Origin: Catenovulum sediminis
Lineage (GTDB): Bacteria > Pseudomonadota > Gammaproteobacteria > Enterobacterales > Alteromonadaceae
Assembly: GCF_040270295.1 (NCBI RefSeq)
Contig: NZ_JBELOE010000211.1
DNA: 64,000 nucleotides
Reading direction: 5' to 3' (one strand)
Shown here: positions 35,384-45,352 of the stretch, piece after piece
How positions within the stretch are numbered: position 1 is the stretch's first letter
How the letters are laid out: every line of letters begins with the position of its first letter
Made by a program: the position numbers and the translations under genes
The notes under the pieces: model-generated
Database searches by the model: none
What the model saw: only the letters and a program-made list of their open reading frames with translations
Told to the model about the DNA's origin: nothing

Positions 35384-36135
35384 AAGTTTGGATTAGCCGC
35401 TTAACGTGGGCGATATTATTTTATTTAATCTTCTTGCTAGCGACAATTCCGGCACACTTAGTCACTGCACAAGTTACACTGCCAAAAAATATTGAGCTGG
35501 GAAATGTCTCTGGAACCTTGTGGCAAGGCAAAGTAGACATGCTCAGAGTTGATAAAATATTGCTGAAAGACGTCCGTTGGGATGTTGTTTTTTCTCGTTT
35601 ATTGACGGCTAAACTGGCTGTTGATATTGAATTTGGTGATCGACGGAAAATATTAGAACCACAAGGTAGTTTAACCGCGCTATATGGTGCATCAGGACCT
35701 GCACTACAGGATGTTAAAGTGAAAATGCCAGCAGATCTAATTGCCCAGCAGATACCAATTCCATTTCCTGTAGAAGCGGCAGGGTTAGTTGAGTTGAACC
35801 TAAACCATGTTGAGCAGGGTAAACCCGTATGCAGTGAATTAGACGGTCGAATTGATTGGCGCATGGCTTCTGTCAACGCGATGAACAGTAATTTTGTCTA
35901 TGGTGATATCGCTGCGGATTTAAGTTGTGATGAAGGCGCAGCGGTTGCGATTGCGCGCGGTAACAAAGAAATTTTAATATTAGATTTAAAAGCGCGTTTA
36001 AACACAATGAAAAATTATGCCATTGGTGGCCATATTGCACTTGGCCCTAAAGCGGATACCGCGTTAAGAAACGCCATTGGATTTTTAGGCAATCCAGATG
36101 CTGATGGTCGATATATGGTTAAATTCAGTCAATAG
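35380..36135 (+). CDS. gspN: Type II secretion protein GspN
   Basis: 251 residues with one N-terminal membrane helix (WAILFYLIFLLATIPAHLV) and the GspN periplasmic domain (LGNVSGTLWQGKVDML near 40-55; LNLNHVEQGKPVC). An accessory, not universally required, component. Last gsp gene. Confidence 0.92.
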   Translation: MKVWISRLTWAILFYLIFLLATIPAHLVTAQVTLPKNIELGNVSGTLWQGKVDMLRVDKILLKDVRWDVVFSRLLTAKLAVDIEFGDRRKILEPQGSLTALYGASGPALQDVKVKMPADLIAQQIPIPFPVEAAGLVELNLNHVEQGKPVCSELDGRIDWRMASVNAMNSNFVYGDIAADLSCDEGAAVAIARGNKEILILDLKARLNTMKNYAIGGHIALGPKADTALRNAIGFLGNPDADGRYMVKFSQ

Positions 36136-36151
36136 AAGTTAAGGATTAACA

Positions 36152-36370
36152 ATGCAACCGATAGTTCGCACTGTAAGCACATGTTTGTGTCTGGCCTTAT
36201 GTTTATCTGCTTGTAGCCAAAAACAGGCTTATCAGGGAATGCAGGAAGCGGGAAAGCAGCAAAATTGTCGATCGATTATCGATGAACTGGAAAAGCAAAA
36301 GTGCGAACAAGGTTACGAAAAGGATTTTGAAACGTATAAAAAAGAACGTGAGCGAGTTCTTAATAAGTAG
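36152..36370 (+). CDS. Small lipoprotein (hypothetical)
   Basis: 72 residues: signal helix and lipobox LSAC (Cys21), then a charged helix with two cysteines (NCRSIIDELEKQKCEQGY) and a Lys/Glu-rich tail. It follows gspN by 16 bases, so it is probably in the same transcript. It is much shorter than known T2SS pilotins (GspS/AspS). A role in the secretion system is possible but not shown. Confidence 0.65.
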   Translation: MQPIVRTVSTCLCLALCLSACSQKQAYQGMQEAGKQQNCRSIIDELEKQKCEQGYEKDFETYKKERERVLNK

Positions 36371-36415
36371 CGAAAAAGCGCTGACGTTTTAAGATTTATA
36401 GCCAGTGTCATAGAT

Positions 36416-36441
36416 AAAAAAGGCAGTGCCGAAGCACTGCC
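36416..36441 (-). terminator. Minus-strand terminator with UUCG loop
   Basis: Stem GGCAGTGC/GCACTGCC at 36422-36429 and 36434-36441; read on the minus strand it has loop TTCG and is followed by TTTTTT. On the plus strand the downstream bases are AAAATCTT, so it is a poor terminator for the gsp operon. Confidence 0.75.
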
Positions 36442-36590
36442 AAAATCTTACAAAGTCCTTGAGGGATAGCTTTTTCGATCCTTCGCTATATCAAGGAAAG
36501 CGCACTAACACATACACAAACACACTACTTAGGGACCAAACCTACATCAAGGTATTGATGTGTTAAAGTTTAGTGTAGCTTTTAAGTTGC
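36416..36590 (-). ncRNA. Candidate small RNA antisense to no gene
   Basis: On the minus strand three stems follow one another. ACATCAA/TTGATGT is at 36544-36561. A longer arm is CCTTGATATAGC (36496-36485) with GCTATCCCTCAAGG (36470-36457). Last comes GGCAGTGC-TTCG-GCACTGCC (36441-36422) running straight into six Ts. The last is an ideal terminator with a UUCG tetraloop, yet no protein gene lies upstream of it on that strand. The 5' end is a guess. I do not recognise the RNA family. Confidence 0.45.
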
Positions 36591-36765
36591 GCCAGCGAAG
36601 ATTTTTCTAATGAATGAAAATATATTTCAAAGATATATTTTTGGATTGATCTTAACTTTCTGTTTTTAAATGATATATTTTTAAAAGTGCAGCTTGGCTG
36701 TTGAATTTTTATTGCGTTTTTCTCACGGGATTTAGGGCAATATCTTACATCTAGGGTTAATCAGC

Positions 36766-39207
36766 GTGCTTCCAATTCACCAGGTTAGTGAGCAGATCAC
36801 AAAAATACTGACGGAACAAAATCAACTTATCTTACAAGCACCGCCCGGTGCTGGTAAGTCAACCTGTTTGCCATTGATTTTGTTAAACCACTTTAAAGCC
36901 TTTAGCCATTTTAAAAAAATTATTATGCTGGAGCCCAGAAGGGTTGCGGCGCGCAATATTGCAGAGTTTCTAGCAATGCAGCTGAAGCAAAAAGTGGGGC
37001 AAAGCATTGGCTTGCGGATGCGGGGAGAAAGTCGTGTTGGCCCAGGATGTAAACTAGAAATAGTCACTGAAGGTGTTATGACTCGGATCTTGCAGCAGGA
37101 TCCAGAACTTTCTGACTATAGTTTATTGATATTTGATGAGTTTCACGAGCGCTCATTGCATTCTGATTTAGCCTTTGTATTAGCGCACCAAATACAATCT
37201 GAGTTCAGAGACGATTTAAAACTCTTGTTAATGTCGGCGACATTAGATTTAGCAACGCTTGAGCGCATTTTACCGGACTGCCCTGTAGTAAAAAGCGAAG
37301 GTCGGCAATTTCCAATAGAGGTGTTATATCGACCTGTAAAAAATACCTCTGTGCGGGTCGAACAGCATTTATTATCCGTGTTGAAAGAAGCGATGCAAAA
37401 AACGGGCGATATATTAATGTTTTTCGCCGGTATTGCAGAAATCAATCGATTTAAGCGTTTGTTAGAGGGTCAACAGCTTGATATTAAAGTTGATGTACTG
37501 CATGGACAATTAGCTTTAAAACAACAAAAAGAATTACTATCGTTGCACGCAGGCAACTCGCGGCGCGTTATATTGGCAACCAATATTGCAGAAACGAGTT
37601 TAACCATACCTAGCATCAAAATAGTAATCGATAGCGGAATACATAAAAAAGCCGTATTCGATGCCGAAAGTGAATTTAGTTATTTGCAGAGCGAGCGAAT
37701 ATCGCAAGCTTCTGCCCAACAGCGTGCGGGGCGGGCGGGCCGGACGGCAGCGGGGACTTGTTATCGTATCTGGCCACAAGAAGAGCAAAATCGATTAAAA
37801 AAAGCTTATCCGGCTGAGATTGAAAGTGCTAACTTTACCCCAGTGTTATTTGAAGCCTTGCTGTGGGGTGAACAAGATATGTCACAACTGAATTGGCCAA
37901 CCCCTCCATCGGCCAAACAAATTGACAATGCCTATACGAAATTAAAGCAGTTACAACTGGCCAAAAGTGATGGATTGTTAAATGCGCATGGCAGGCAAGT
38001 CGCGGGATTTAACACGCTATTTTTTGCTGCCAATATATTAAATATCAGCCAGAAAATATTCGATTCGATTACCGACACGGCTGCCATTTTAGCGGCTTAT
38101 TTAGCAGAAAACGGCGGTAGCCAAGATTGGGATTTGACTCAACAACTGCAACTTCATTTACCGCAACTGACGACAATTGCGCGCAAATACAGACCGTCAT
38201 TGCAACAGCCAGAAGTGAACGCAGAGCAACTATTTGTTTTGTTAAGTGCGCTTTGGCCGAATAGAATTGCAAAATTAGAAAAAACTGAGCAAGATTTTTT
38301 TGTCTATAAAGCGGCTTATGGCAGTGCGCTTAATCTTAAAGCCTCAGGTATTCTGAATCCGCCAGATTGGATAATTATCGTTGAGGCAACACACAGCAAA
38401 ACGCAAAAGAATGCAAATATTCGTGTTTGTTTGCCGTTTGTTTGGTCGCAATGCGAAACCTATATACAAGCGGATATTATTGAAGCCGTTAATGCAGAAA
38501 TCCATAAAGACAATCTAAAGTTTATACGCGTACAAAAACTAGGAAAGTTGATAGTTAGTCGGCAAGTTCTTGATAAAAAGCCAAATACCGAGCAGCAAGC
38601 GCAAGCTTGGCTGCAGATATTTGTTGATAAAGGTTTACTATTTTTTAACCAAGCGCAAGCAATGCAAGCGTTAATCGCACGCATCAATTTAGCCGCGCAG
38701 TTTAACAGCGACTTCCATCCACTAGATGAAACGGTTGTACTGCAGACCGCTGAAACTTGGTTATTGCCTTATTTACATACAATTAATAATTTAAAGCAAC
38801 TCAAAAATATAGACTTAGCCCAAACTTATCTGCAGCAATTGGATTACGCGCGGCAACAATGGCTACAAACACACCTCCCTGCGAAGTGGCTATTAAATGA
38901 TGGCAGGCAGGTGAAAATTGATTATCTGCACTCATCGGCGCCTTTAATTAGCGGTTTTATGCAATCATTTTATGGTTGTACAAGCCACCCTAGCTTGCTA
39001 AATGGGCGTCTGCCATTAACCGTAGAATTGTTATCACCTGCTAAAAGGGCAATCCAAACCACAGCCGATTTGTCACAGTTTTGGCAGGGTAGCTATAAAT
39101 TAGTGCAAAAAGATATGAAAGCACGTTACCCTAAACATTATTGGCCTGACGCGCCAGAAACAGCTACCGCTGGCACCCAAACTAAAAAAAATAGGTCTGC
39201 TACATAA
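36766..39207 (+). CDS. hrpB: ATP-dependent RNA helicase HrpB
   Basis: A DEAH-type helicase of 813 residues from GTG, close to the E. coli length. Walker A APPGAGKST at 25-33, the DEFH box at 124-127 (family variant of DEAH), SAT motif in LLLMSATLDL, and motif VI QRAGRAGRTAAG near 320. The C-terminal HrpB-specific region is present. Physiological substrate not known. The stop overlaps the mrcB start (TAATG). Confidence 0.95.
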   Translation: MLPIHQVSEQITKILTEQNQLILQAPPGAGKSTCLPLILLNHFKAFSHFKKIIMLEPRRVAARNIAEFLAMQLKQKVGQSIGLRMRGESRVGPGCKLEIVTEGVMTRILQQDPELSDYSLLIFDEFHERSLHSDLAFVLAHQIQSEFRDDLKLLLMSATLDLATLERILPDCPVVKSEGRQFPIEVLYRPVKNTSVRVEQHLLSVLKEAMQKTGDILMFFAGIAEINRFKRLLEGQQLDIKVDVLHGQLALKQQKELLSLHAGNSRRVILATNIAETSLTIPSIKIVIDSGIHKKAVFDAESEFSYLQSERISQASAQQRAGRAGRTAAGTCYRIWPQEEQNRLKKAYPAEIESANFTPVLFEALLWGEQDMSQLNWPTPPSAKQIDNAYTKLKQLQLAKSDGLLNAHGRQVAGFNTLFFAANILNISQKIFDSITDTAAILAAYLAENGGSQDWDLTQQLQLHLPQLTTIARKYRPSLQQPEVNAEQLFVLLSALWPNRIAKLEKTEQDFFVYKAAYGSALNLKASGILNPPDWIIIVEATHSKTQKNANIRVCLPFVWSQCETYIQADIIEAVNAEIHKDNLKFIRVQKLGKLIVSRQVLDKKPNTEQQAQAWLQIFVDKGLLFFNQAQAMQALIARINLAAQFNSDFHPLDETVVLQTAETWLLPYLHTINNLKQLKNIDLAQTYLQQLDYARQQWLQTHLPAKWLLNDGRQVKIDYLHSSAPLISGFMQSFYGCTSHPSLLNGRLPLTVELLSPAKRAIQTTADLSQFWQGSYKLVQKDMKARYPKHYWPDAPETATAGTQTKKNRSAT

Positions 39208-41501
39208 TGAAGAAAGGAAAGCCATCCTGGCAAGCAAAATTAGTTTCTTTATTGCTAAAGCTCGCTGTGGTTTTTGTTGTGGTTATCATCGCTGCCGGGA
39301 TTTATTTTGATGCACAAATTAAACAAAAGTTCTCCGGAACAAAGTGGCAATTACCTGCTTTGGTATACGGTGTTGAGCACAGGTATTATCAAGCCGACGC
39401 GCTTACGCGGGCCGATCTTATTCAGCATTTAAGTATTCTTGATTATCGCAAAGTACGTCGTTTGAGCTTGCCAGGCGAATACACGACGGTTAGCCGAGGC
39501 GTTGAATTTATCCGGCGCGCCTACAGTTTGCAGGAAGATAGCTATGGCGCGCAGAGAATACGCGTAATATTTAACGGCAAACGGATAGAAAAAGTGCTGG
39601 ATGTGGGCCTCAATAAAGCACTAAGTGGCTTTCAATTAGAACCGTATTTATTAGACAGATTACAGGCCAACAACCTAGAAGATCGCATTTTAGTCGATAT
39701 ACAGGAAGTGCCTAAACTATTGATACAAACTTTATTGTTAATCGAAGACCGTAACTTTTACCAACATCACGGCGTTGCACCATTAGCTATTCTGCGGGCA
39801 TTGTGGGTGAATATTCAAGCGGGGCGAACGGTTCAGGGGGGCAGTACGTTAACCCAGCAACTGGTTAAAAATATGTTTTTAACCAATGAACGTAGCTTGT
39901 GGCGTAAGATAAAAGAAGCTTACCTTGCGATATTACTGGATGCGCGATATAGCAAAAGTGAAATTTTGCAAGCATACATCAACGAAGTCTACGTAGGGCA
40001 AAATCACAACCGCTCTGTTAATGGCATGGGGTTGGCCAGTCAATATTATTTTGCAAAACCCTTAAATGAACTGAGCGCGCAAGAAATCGCGTTATTGGTT
40101 GGAATGATTAAAGGGCCTTCATATTATAATCCAAGAAAATATCCAGAAAGGGCAATAAAGCGCCGTGATTTGGTGCTCAGGATCATGACAGAACACGCTC
40201 TGCTGACACCAAAAGAGTACGAGGCAGAAGTTTCGCGTAGCTTGTCGGTTCGAGACCTTTCTGAAATTGCGACACGACGATTTCCATCATACGTTGATCA
40301 GGTAAGGGAAGAGCTGAAGGCATTGGTTTCTAATGATACACAGCTATTCTCTGGGTTAAAAATTTACACTCACTTTGATCCACTGGCACAAAGCCGAGCA
40401 CAAGCAAGCTTATCCACTGGAATCGAAAAAATACAACAACAACGAGGGTTAACGCAACTGCAAGGTGCTACGGTTGTGGTTGATAGCAAAAGCGGTGGTA
40501 TAAAAGCATTGGTTGGCGATAAAACCGCACATTATGCTGGTTTTAATCGGGCATTAAATGCACAGCGTAATATAGGTTCGCTGATTAAACCGATAGTCTA
40601 CTTATCTGCTTTGCAGCAACAATCCGGTTATACCCTAGCAACCATTTTAGAAGACAAAAAAATCACACTGACCAGCTCACTCGGTAACAAATGGTCACCC
40701 AAAAATTACGATGAAAAATATGTGGGCGATATATTATTAATCGACGCATTGGCACAATCGCGTAATATCCCGGCTGTTAATTTGGGAATGCAAACTGGAT
40801 TAAGCGCGGTCGTTGATAATTTACATCAGTTTGGTATAGAGCGTGAAATATCGGCTTACCCTTCGCTCTTGTTAGGCTCATTGACCTTGTCTCCGCTAGA
40901 AGTAGCGCAGCTCTATCAAGTATTTGCAAACCATGGTGTGTATAGCAAACTTAAAGCAATAAAAAGCATCTATTCAAATGACGATGAAATTATCTGGCGA
41001 CCCAAAGTAGAAGCGCTTCAGGTTGTGGACTATGAGCATGCCTATCTTGTTAATTACGCGCTTCATCAAGTGACTAAACGAGGCACGGCTGCTAGTCTGC
41101 AAAGGGCATTTCCGACCGCAAAATTTGCCGGAAAAACCGGCACCACCAATGATGGACGGGATAGTTGGTTTGTCGGTTATGAACAATCAGAGTTAGCCGT
41201 TGTGTGGCTAGGCAGAGACGATAACCAAGCGATCTCTCTAACCGGTAGCGCAGGCGCGCTACAAGTCTTTAAGCAATACCAACATAGTCGCACCGGCGAA
41301 AGCTTAGTGATAGCACAGCCAGCCGGCGTCGCTATGCGTTATTTTAATAAACAAACTGGTGCACACAGTTTACCCGGTTGCGACAATTTGATTATGTTAC
41401 CTGCAATTATTGATAAATTGCCCACCCCTATCGAATGTGAGCGCAGCGAGCAGTGGCAAAAACCGAAAAAATCATGGTTAGAAAAGTTACTCGACTGGTG
41501 A
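39207..41501 (+). CDS. mrcB: Penicillin-binding protein 1B
   Basis: Bifunctional peptidoglycan glycosyltransferase/transpeptidase of the inner membrane, 764 residues. Membrane helix about 12-34; UB2H domain about 60-150, which in E. coli binds LpoB. GT51 domain has catalytic Glu180 in IEDRNFYQHHG and GGSTLTQQLVKN. The transpeptidase has Ser458 in GSLIKP, SRN at 518-520 and KTGTTND at 643-649. Translationally coupled to hrpB. Its 3' end overlaps the convergent channel gene by 15 bases. Confidence 0.96.
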   Translation: MKKGKPSWQAKLVSLLLKLAVVFVVVIIAAGIYFDAQIKQKFSGTKWQLPALVYGVEHRYYQADALTRADLIQHLSILDYRKVRRLSLPGEYTTVSRGVEFIRRAYSLQEDSYGAQRIRVIFNGKRIEKVLDVGLNKALSGFQLEPYLLDRLQANNLEDRILVDIQEVPKLLIQTLLLIEDRNFYQHHGVAPLAILRALWVNIQAGRTVQGGSTLTQQLVKNMFLTNERSLWRKIKEAYLAILLDARYSKSEILQAYINEVYVGQNHNRSVNGMGLASQYYFAKPLNELSAQEIALLVGMIKGPSYYNPRKYPERAIKRRDLVLRIMTEHALLTPKEYEAEVSRSLSVRDLSEIATRRFPSYVDQVREELKALVSNDTQLFSGLKIYTHFDPLAQSRAQASLSTGIEKIQQQRGLTQLQGATVVVDSKSGGIKALVGDKTAHYAGFNRALNAQRNIGSLIKPIVYLSALQQQSGYTLATILEDKKITLTSSLGNKWSPKNYDEKYVGDILLIDALAQSRNIPAVNLGMQTGLSAVVDNLHQFGIEREISAYPSLLLGSLTLSPLEVAQLYQVFANHGVYSKLKAIKSIYSNDDEIIWRPKVEALQVVDYEHAYLVNYALHQVTKRGTAASLQRAFPTAKFAGKTGTTNDGRDSWFVGYEQSELAVVWLGRDDNQAISLTGSAGALQVFKQYQHSRTGESLVIAQPAGVAMRYFNKQTGAHSLPGCDNLIMLPAIIDKLPTPIECERSEQWQKPKKSWLEKLLDW

Positions 41502-42344
41502 AGGTGAATCTTTAGTTGCAGATTGTTTTTGTTGCTGGGTAAACTGAAAGAAAGCCTGCGTCACTTTTTGTTCGATAATTTGTGCTTTTTCGGTTGGGCA
41601 AAAGTATTGCACGCTATATTGAGCATGACCGAGTTCAGTGGTCGCAAGGTTTACTTTAACCTTAGCGCCGGGGATCACGATATCCAACTTACGTTCGATC
41701 ATATTACGGTACCTTTCGGCGGTATCTTTAAACGGCAGGCACAATTCGGTTAGCTTGCTCAGTAAAAAAGCTCGCACTTCAATCGGATCAATTGGCTCTG
41801 GCTGAATGAGCAAAAAGCCATGATTGACATAACGGCGCATATAGTTGAGGTTGACAAAAGAATGCGTAATAAACTGATTATTGGGGATTACCAAGGTTTT
41901 TCCAGAATACTGATAAGCACTGCTTTTTAAATTTAACTCGTAGAGAGTTGTGGTTATCCAGTCAGTATAGGCAACCTCTCCAGCACACCCATTTACTTCA
42001 ACCCAATCCCCAATACGATACTGGCGCGCACCGGTTTGATACAAAGAAGCCAGTATGCACTGTATATACTCGCGTGTAGCCAAAACAATTGCGACAACAA
42101 ATGCGGCAATTGAAATCGCAAAGCTTTGAATTTCATCAAACCAAACGGCCGCCAGTGTCAGCAAGGTAATAAAATTGAGTAAATTTTTTAAACCACTTGA
42201 CCAGCGGCGTTTACGCTCTATGTCGTTACGGTATTTACGTTGCACACTTTTAATTAAAATCGCACGAGCAATTAATAAAGCGCTTAACACTGCGGCAGAG
42301 AGCAGGAGTTTAGACTGGCTAATATGGGTGAAATATTCAAGCAT
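41487..42344 (-). CDS. MscS-family mechanosensitive channel protein
   Basis: 285 residues: an N-terminal membrane helix, two more (about 55-90), then the MscS pore and beta domain (ISIAAFVVAIVLATREYIQCILASL; QYRIGDWVEVNGCAGEVAYTDWITTTLYE; LVIPNNQFITHSFVNLN). The C-terminal domain is shorter than in MscS proper. Releases solutes on osmotic downshock in the known family; the exact gating of this member is unknown. Convergent overlap with mrcB. Confidence 0.88.
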   Translation of the reverse strand: MLEYFTHISQSKLLLSAAVLSALLIARAILIKSVQRKYRNDIERKRRWSSGLKNLLNFITLLTLAAVWFDEIQSFAISIAAFVVAIVLATREYIQCILASLYQTGARQYRIGDWVEVNGCAGEVAYTDWITTTLYELNLKSSAYQYSGKTLVIPNNQFITHSFVNLNYMRRYVNHGFLLIQPEPIDPIEVRAFLLSKLTELCLPFKDTAERYRNMIERKLDIVIPGAKVKVNLATTELGHAQYSVQYFCPTEKAQIIEQKVTQAFFQFTQQQKQSATKDSPSPVE

Positions 42345-42472
42345 ACTGGTTTACAAATTGACCTATAAAGAGTGTGAAAATAAAAGTGACACTGAAAAGT
42401 GAATATGCCTATAGAGCTTACCACAAGGCGCATTAAAACAACGCAGGATAAATATACCAAATGCTATATTTT

Positions 42473-42486
42473 GCACAAACTTGTGC
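42473..42486. promoter_or_regulatory. Palindrome upstream of the ethylene-receptor-like gene
   Basis: GCACAA-AC-TTGTGC, a perfect 6+6 dyad about 160 bases before the kinase start, in a 299-base space between divergent genes. Operator-like; no known consensus assigned. Confidence 0.3.
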
Positions 42487-42643
42487 TAGTCTCAAAAGGG
42501 TACTACCAAAAAATTTATATAGGTGGTCTACGTATCTTAACCTGTTGTCAACGATGTGGTTGACGATTCCGAGCGCCTGTAGCACGAATATCGCATAAAG
42601 ATAAAACCGCTTGTGTGTGAAATGGCTTATATTGAGAGCTGAG

Positions 42644-45352
42644 ATGGATTTAATTGATACATTTTTTGACGGCAACTACATGCCACATGGGCATTGCTTG
42701 TTATGGAAACCCGACTTGCTGTTAATGCATGTCGGTTCTGACATTCTAATTATGTTGTCTTATTTTGCCATTCCATTGGCAATGTTGTTTTATGGAAGAC
42801 GCAAGCCGGTGCCGTTTACCAATGTGCTGATCTTATTTTCTGTATTTATTTTCGGTTGCGGCATTACACACTTAATGTCGGTCGTTAACGTATGGAATGG
42901 ATATTATTACATTCATGGTGCTACGAAAGTCTTTACCGCGATTGTTTCGTTTACCACTGCATTTTTGGTTTGGAAATTGTTACCTTCTTGGCTAGAAGCA
43001 CCGAGTTTATTAGAACTGAACACAATTCAGAAACGCTTGGAAAAAGGCAATATCACACTTAAACCCGGCGAATTGGTGGAAGTGCGGGATTATTTATCAG
43101 AACAGATTAAAAAACGGACTGAAGAGTTAGAGTACGAAATTCAAAAGCGTGAGGAAGCCGAACAAAACTTAAACCAGATTATCGAGTCAGCAGCCAATGG
43201 TTTAATATTGGTTGACAATCAAGGAAAAATTACCAAAAGCAACGAAAAAGCAGAAGCGATATTCGCGCTTTATGACGAGCTAAACGGGCAAAATGTCTCT
43301 GATTTAGTCGACCGCCCAATGAAAAAAACGCATCAGGGATTTGTGGAAACCTTTTTTAAAGCGCCAGATATTAAAACCATGGCTCAGGGGCGAATGGTTA
43401 AATACCGTAGCCCAGATGGGATCACCAAAACACTTAATATTGAATTACAACCCTACCAGCAAGATGGACAGAGTTACTGTTTAGCGACGATAACAGATGT
43501 TTCGATTATGAGTGACTTGGTCAATAAATTAAATCAATCAGAATTAAAGTTTAGAACCATTTCAGAATCAGTTGATGCTGTATTATGGCTGGCAACCCCT
43601 CAACTGAGTAAAATATTATACGTTAACCCAGCCTACGAAAATTTATGGCATGCATCTTGTGAAAGTTTGTACCAAAACCCTCTGTCATACTTCAATAAAG
43701 TACACCCTGAAGACAGAAAAATATTGCAACAACGCGGTGAAGGTGACACACCTATCTGGGATATTCAATACCGTCTACGTTTGGATAATGGCGATATTCG
43801 CTACATTCGAGAAAAAGGCAAAAAAGTATGCAGTGATAGTGGTGATGCAATTTTTCTGGTTGGTATGGCTATGGATATTTCTGATTCGCTGGCGCTAGAG
43901 AAGGTACAGAAAAAATATGAACTTGCCATTAGTGCGATTAGAGATGGTGTTTATGATTGGGATATTCAAAATAATACCATAGATGCGAGTAACCAGCTAA
44001 AGCTCATTCACGGCGTGGCAGAAAATCAACTGTGGACTTACGAATTGTGGCGCAGCAAAGTGGATGCGGATTACATTGAGGAAGTTGAATCAAAGATCGA
44101 GCAGCACTTAGCCGGTAAAAGTGAGAGTTTTTATGCGGAATACCCAACACAGGTCAACGGAGAGCGCAAATGGATGTTAACGCGGGGGCGTGTTGTCGAA
44201 AGGGATGCAAATGGCAAGGCTATGCGTATGATGGGCGTTGAATCCGACATTACTCATCGTAAAAAAATTGAAGAACAATTGTGGTTGGTTGAGCAAAAAC
44301 TTAGCGCAGTTCAATCGTCTTCAGTTGATGGACTTATATTCACTGATACTCAGTTTAATATTTTGGAAGTCAATCAAGCTTTTAGCCAGCTTTTAAATCT
44401 GACATCTGCAGAATTAGAAGGACGCAATATCAGCGAGTTTACACCACAACAATTTCGTCAAAAAGAAAATGACATACTCAAGCAGCAGTTAATCCCCTTA
44501 GGTTATTGTGATGAATACGAAAAAGAAATAATTAGTCACGGTCAGCAAAATGTGCCGGTATCGGTTAGATCATGGGCGGTTAAAAATAACAGAGGTAGTA
44601 TTATTGGCTTTATGGGGTTGATTCGGGATATTAGTGCGCGTAAAGCCGCCGAACAAACCATTCAAAATACTTTGGCAGAATTGCAGCGTAAAAATCATGA
44701 ACTCGATCAATTTGTTCATGCCGCCTCACATGACCTTAAAGAGCCGAGCCGGGGCTTGATGCACATCTCGCAATTTTTATTTGAAGACTATTCGCAACAC
44801 TTGGATGACACAGGACAAAAATATATTTTAACAATTCGCGCCGCAGCAGAGCGAATGTCTAAATTGATTGATACTTTACTCAAGTTTTCTCGTACAGGTA
44901 GACGTGAGATTCACCGTGAATCTGTTGACGTAGAAAAATTAATTGATGAAGTGGTTGAGCAATCACAGTTTGCAAGAGAGATTAAAATTAGCACAAAATT
45001 TGACGCATCGATAATAGAAGTCGATAGGGTCTCTATTTTTGAAATATATCAAAACCTGATATCGAACGCGGTTAAATATAATAACCAGTCTGTTGCTGCA
45101 ATCGAAGTTGGTAGCTTGAATGGTTTGTACTGGGTTAAAGATAACGGTTTAGGTATAGATAAAGAATGCTTAGATCAGGCATTTATTATTTTTAAACGAT
45201 TTGACCAGAGCAAAGAAGGTGAAGGTGTTGGTTTGTCGATTGTACGTAAATTAGTTGAACTGCACGGAGGGAAAGTTTGGGCTGAATCTGAATCGGGTGT
45301 CGGCACTCAAATCTATTTTACTTTAACGTCCAAAGAGGTCGATAGCGCGTGA
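42644..45352 (+). CDS. Ethylene-receptor-like sensor histidine kinase
   Basis: 902 residues from ATG 42644. Residues 1-120 hold three membrane helices matching the ethylene-binding domain of plant ETR1. Every key residue has a counterpart: Asp33, Tyr40, Ile43, Pro44 in SDILIMLSYFAIPL; Ile69, Cys72 and His76 in IFGCGITHL (ETR1 Asp25, Tyr32, Ile35, Pro36, Ile62, Cys65, His69). Cys and His carry the Cu(I) that binds ethylene in that family. Then a coiled coil (about 140-175), four PAS domains, a HisKA box with His696 (ASHDLKEPSRG) and an HATPase (NLISNAVKYNN, DNGLGID, GEGVGLSIV). No GAF and no receiver are present. Overlaps the next gene (GTGA). Confidence 0.88.
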   Translation: MDLIDTFFDGNYMPHGHCLLWKPDLLLMHVGSDILIMLSYFAIPLAMLFYGRRKPVPFTNVLILFSVFIFGCGITHLMSVVNVWNGYYYIHGATKVFTAIVSFTTAFLVWKLLPSWLEAPSLLELNTIQKRLEKGNITLKPGELVEVRDYLSEQIKKRTEELEYEIQKREEAEQNLNQIIESAANGLILVDNQGKITKSNEKAEAIFALYDELNGQNVSDLVDRPMKKTHQGFVETFFKAPDIKTMAQGRMVKYRSPDGITKTLNIELQPYQQDGQSYCLATITDVSIMSDLVNKLNQSELKFRTISESVDAVLWLATPQLSKILYVNPAYENLWHASCESLYQNPLSYFNKVHPEDRKILQQRGEGDTPIWDIQYRLRLDNGDIRYIREKGKKVCSDSGDAIFLVGMAMDISDSLALEKVQKKYELAISAIRDGVYDWDIQNNTIDASNQLKLIHGVAENQLWTYELWRSKVDADYIEEVESKIEQHLAGKSESFYAEYPTQVNGERKWMLTRGRVVERDANGKAMRMMGVESDITHRKKIEEQLWLVEQKLSAVQSSSVDGLIFTDTQFNILEVNQAFSQLLNLTSAELEGRNISEFTPQQFRQKENDILKQQLIPLGYCDEYEKEIISHGQQNVPVSVRSWAVKNNRGSIIGFMGLIRDISARKAAEQTIQNTLAELQRKNHELDQFVHAASHDLKEPSRGLMHISQFLFEDYSQHLDDTGQKYILTIRAAAERMSKLIDTLLKFSRTGRREIHRESVDVEKLIDEVVEQSQFAREIKISTKFDASIIEVDRVSIFEIYQNLISNAVKYNNQSVAAIEVGSLNGLYWVKDNGLGIDKECLDQAFIIFKRFDQSKEGEGVGLSIVRKLVELHGGKVWAESESGVGTQIYFTLTSKEVDSA

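Larger units (their letters stand above)
36371..36765. other. Gene-free stretch with RNA-like structure
   Basis: About 395 bases with no protein gene. The first half holds a series of inverted repeats ending in a minus-strand terminator (see the ncRNA candidate). The second half (about 36600-36720) is very AT-rich and should contain promoters for hrpB and, on the other strand, for the putative RNA. Confidence 0.6.

Noticed and set aside
36416..36590. The minus-strand RNA candidate as a CsrB/RsmZ-type RNA
   Set aside because: Only two or three GGA motifs are present, and not as a regular series in hairpin loops, so a CsrA sponge is not supported.
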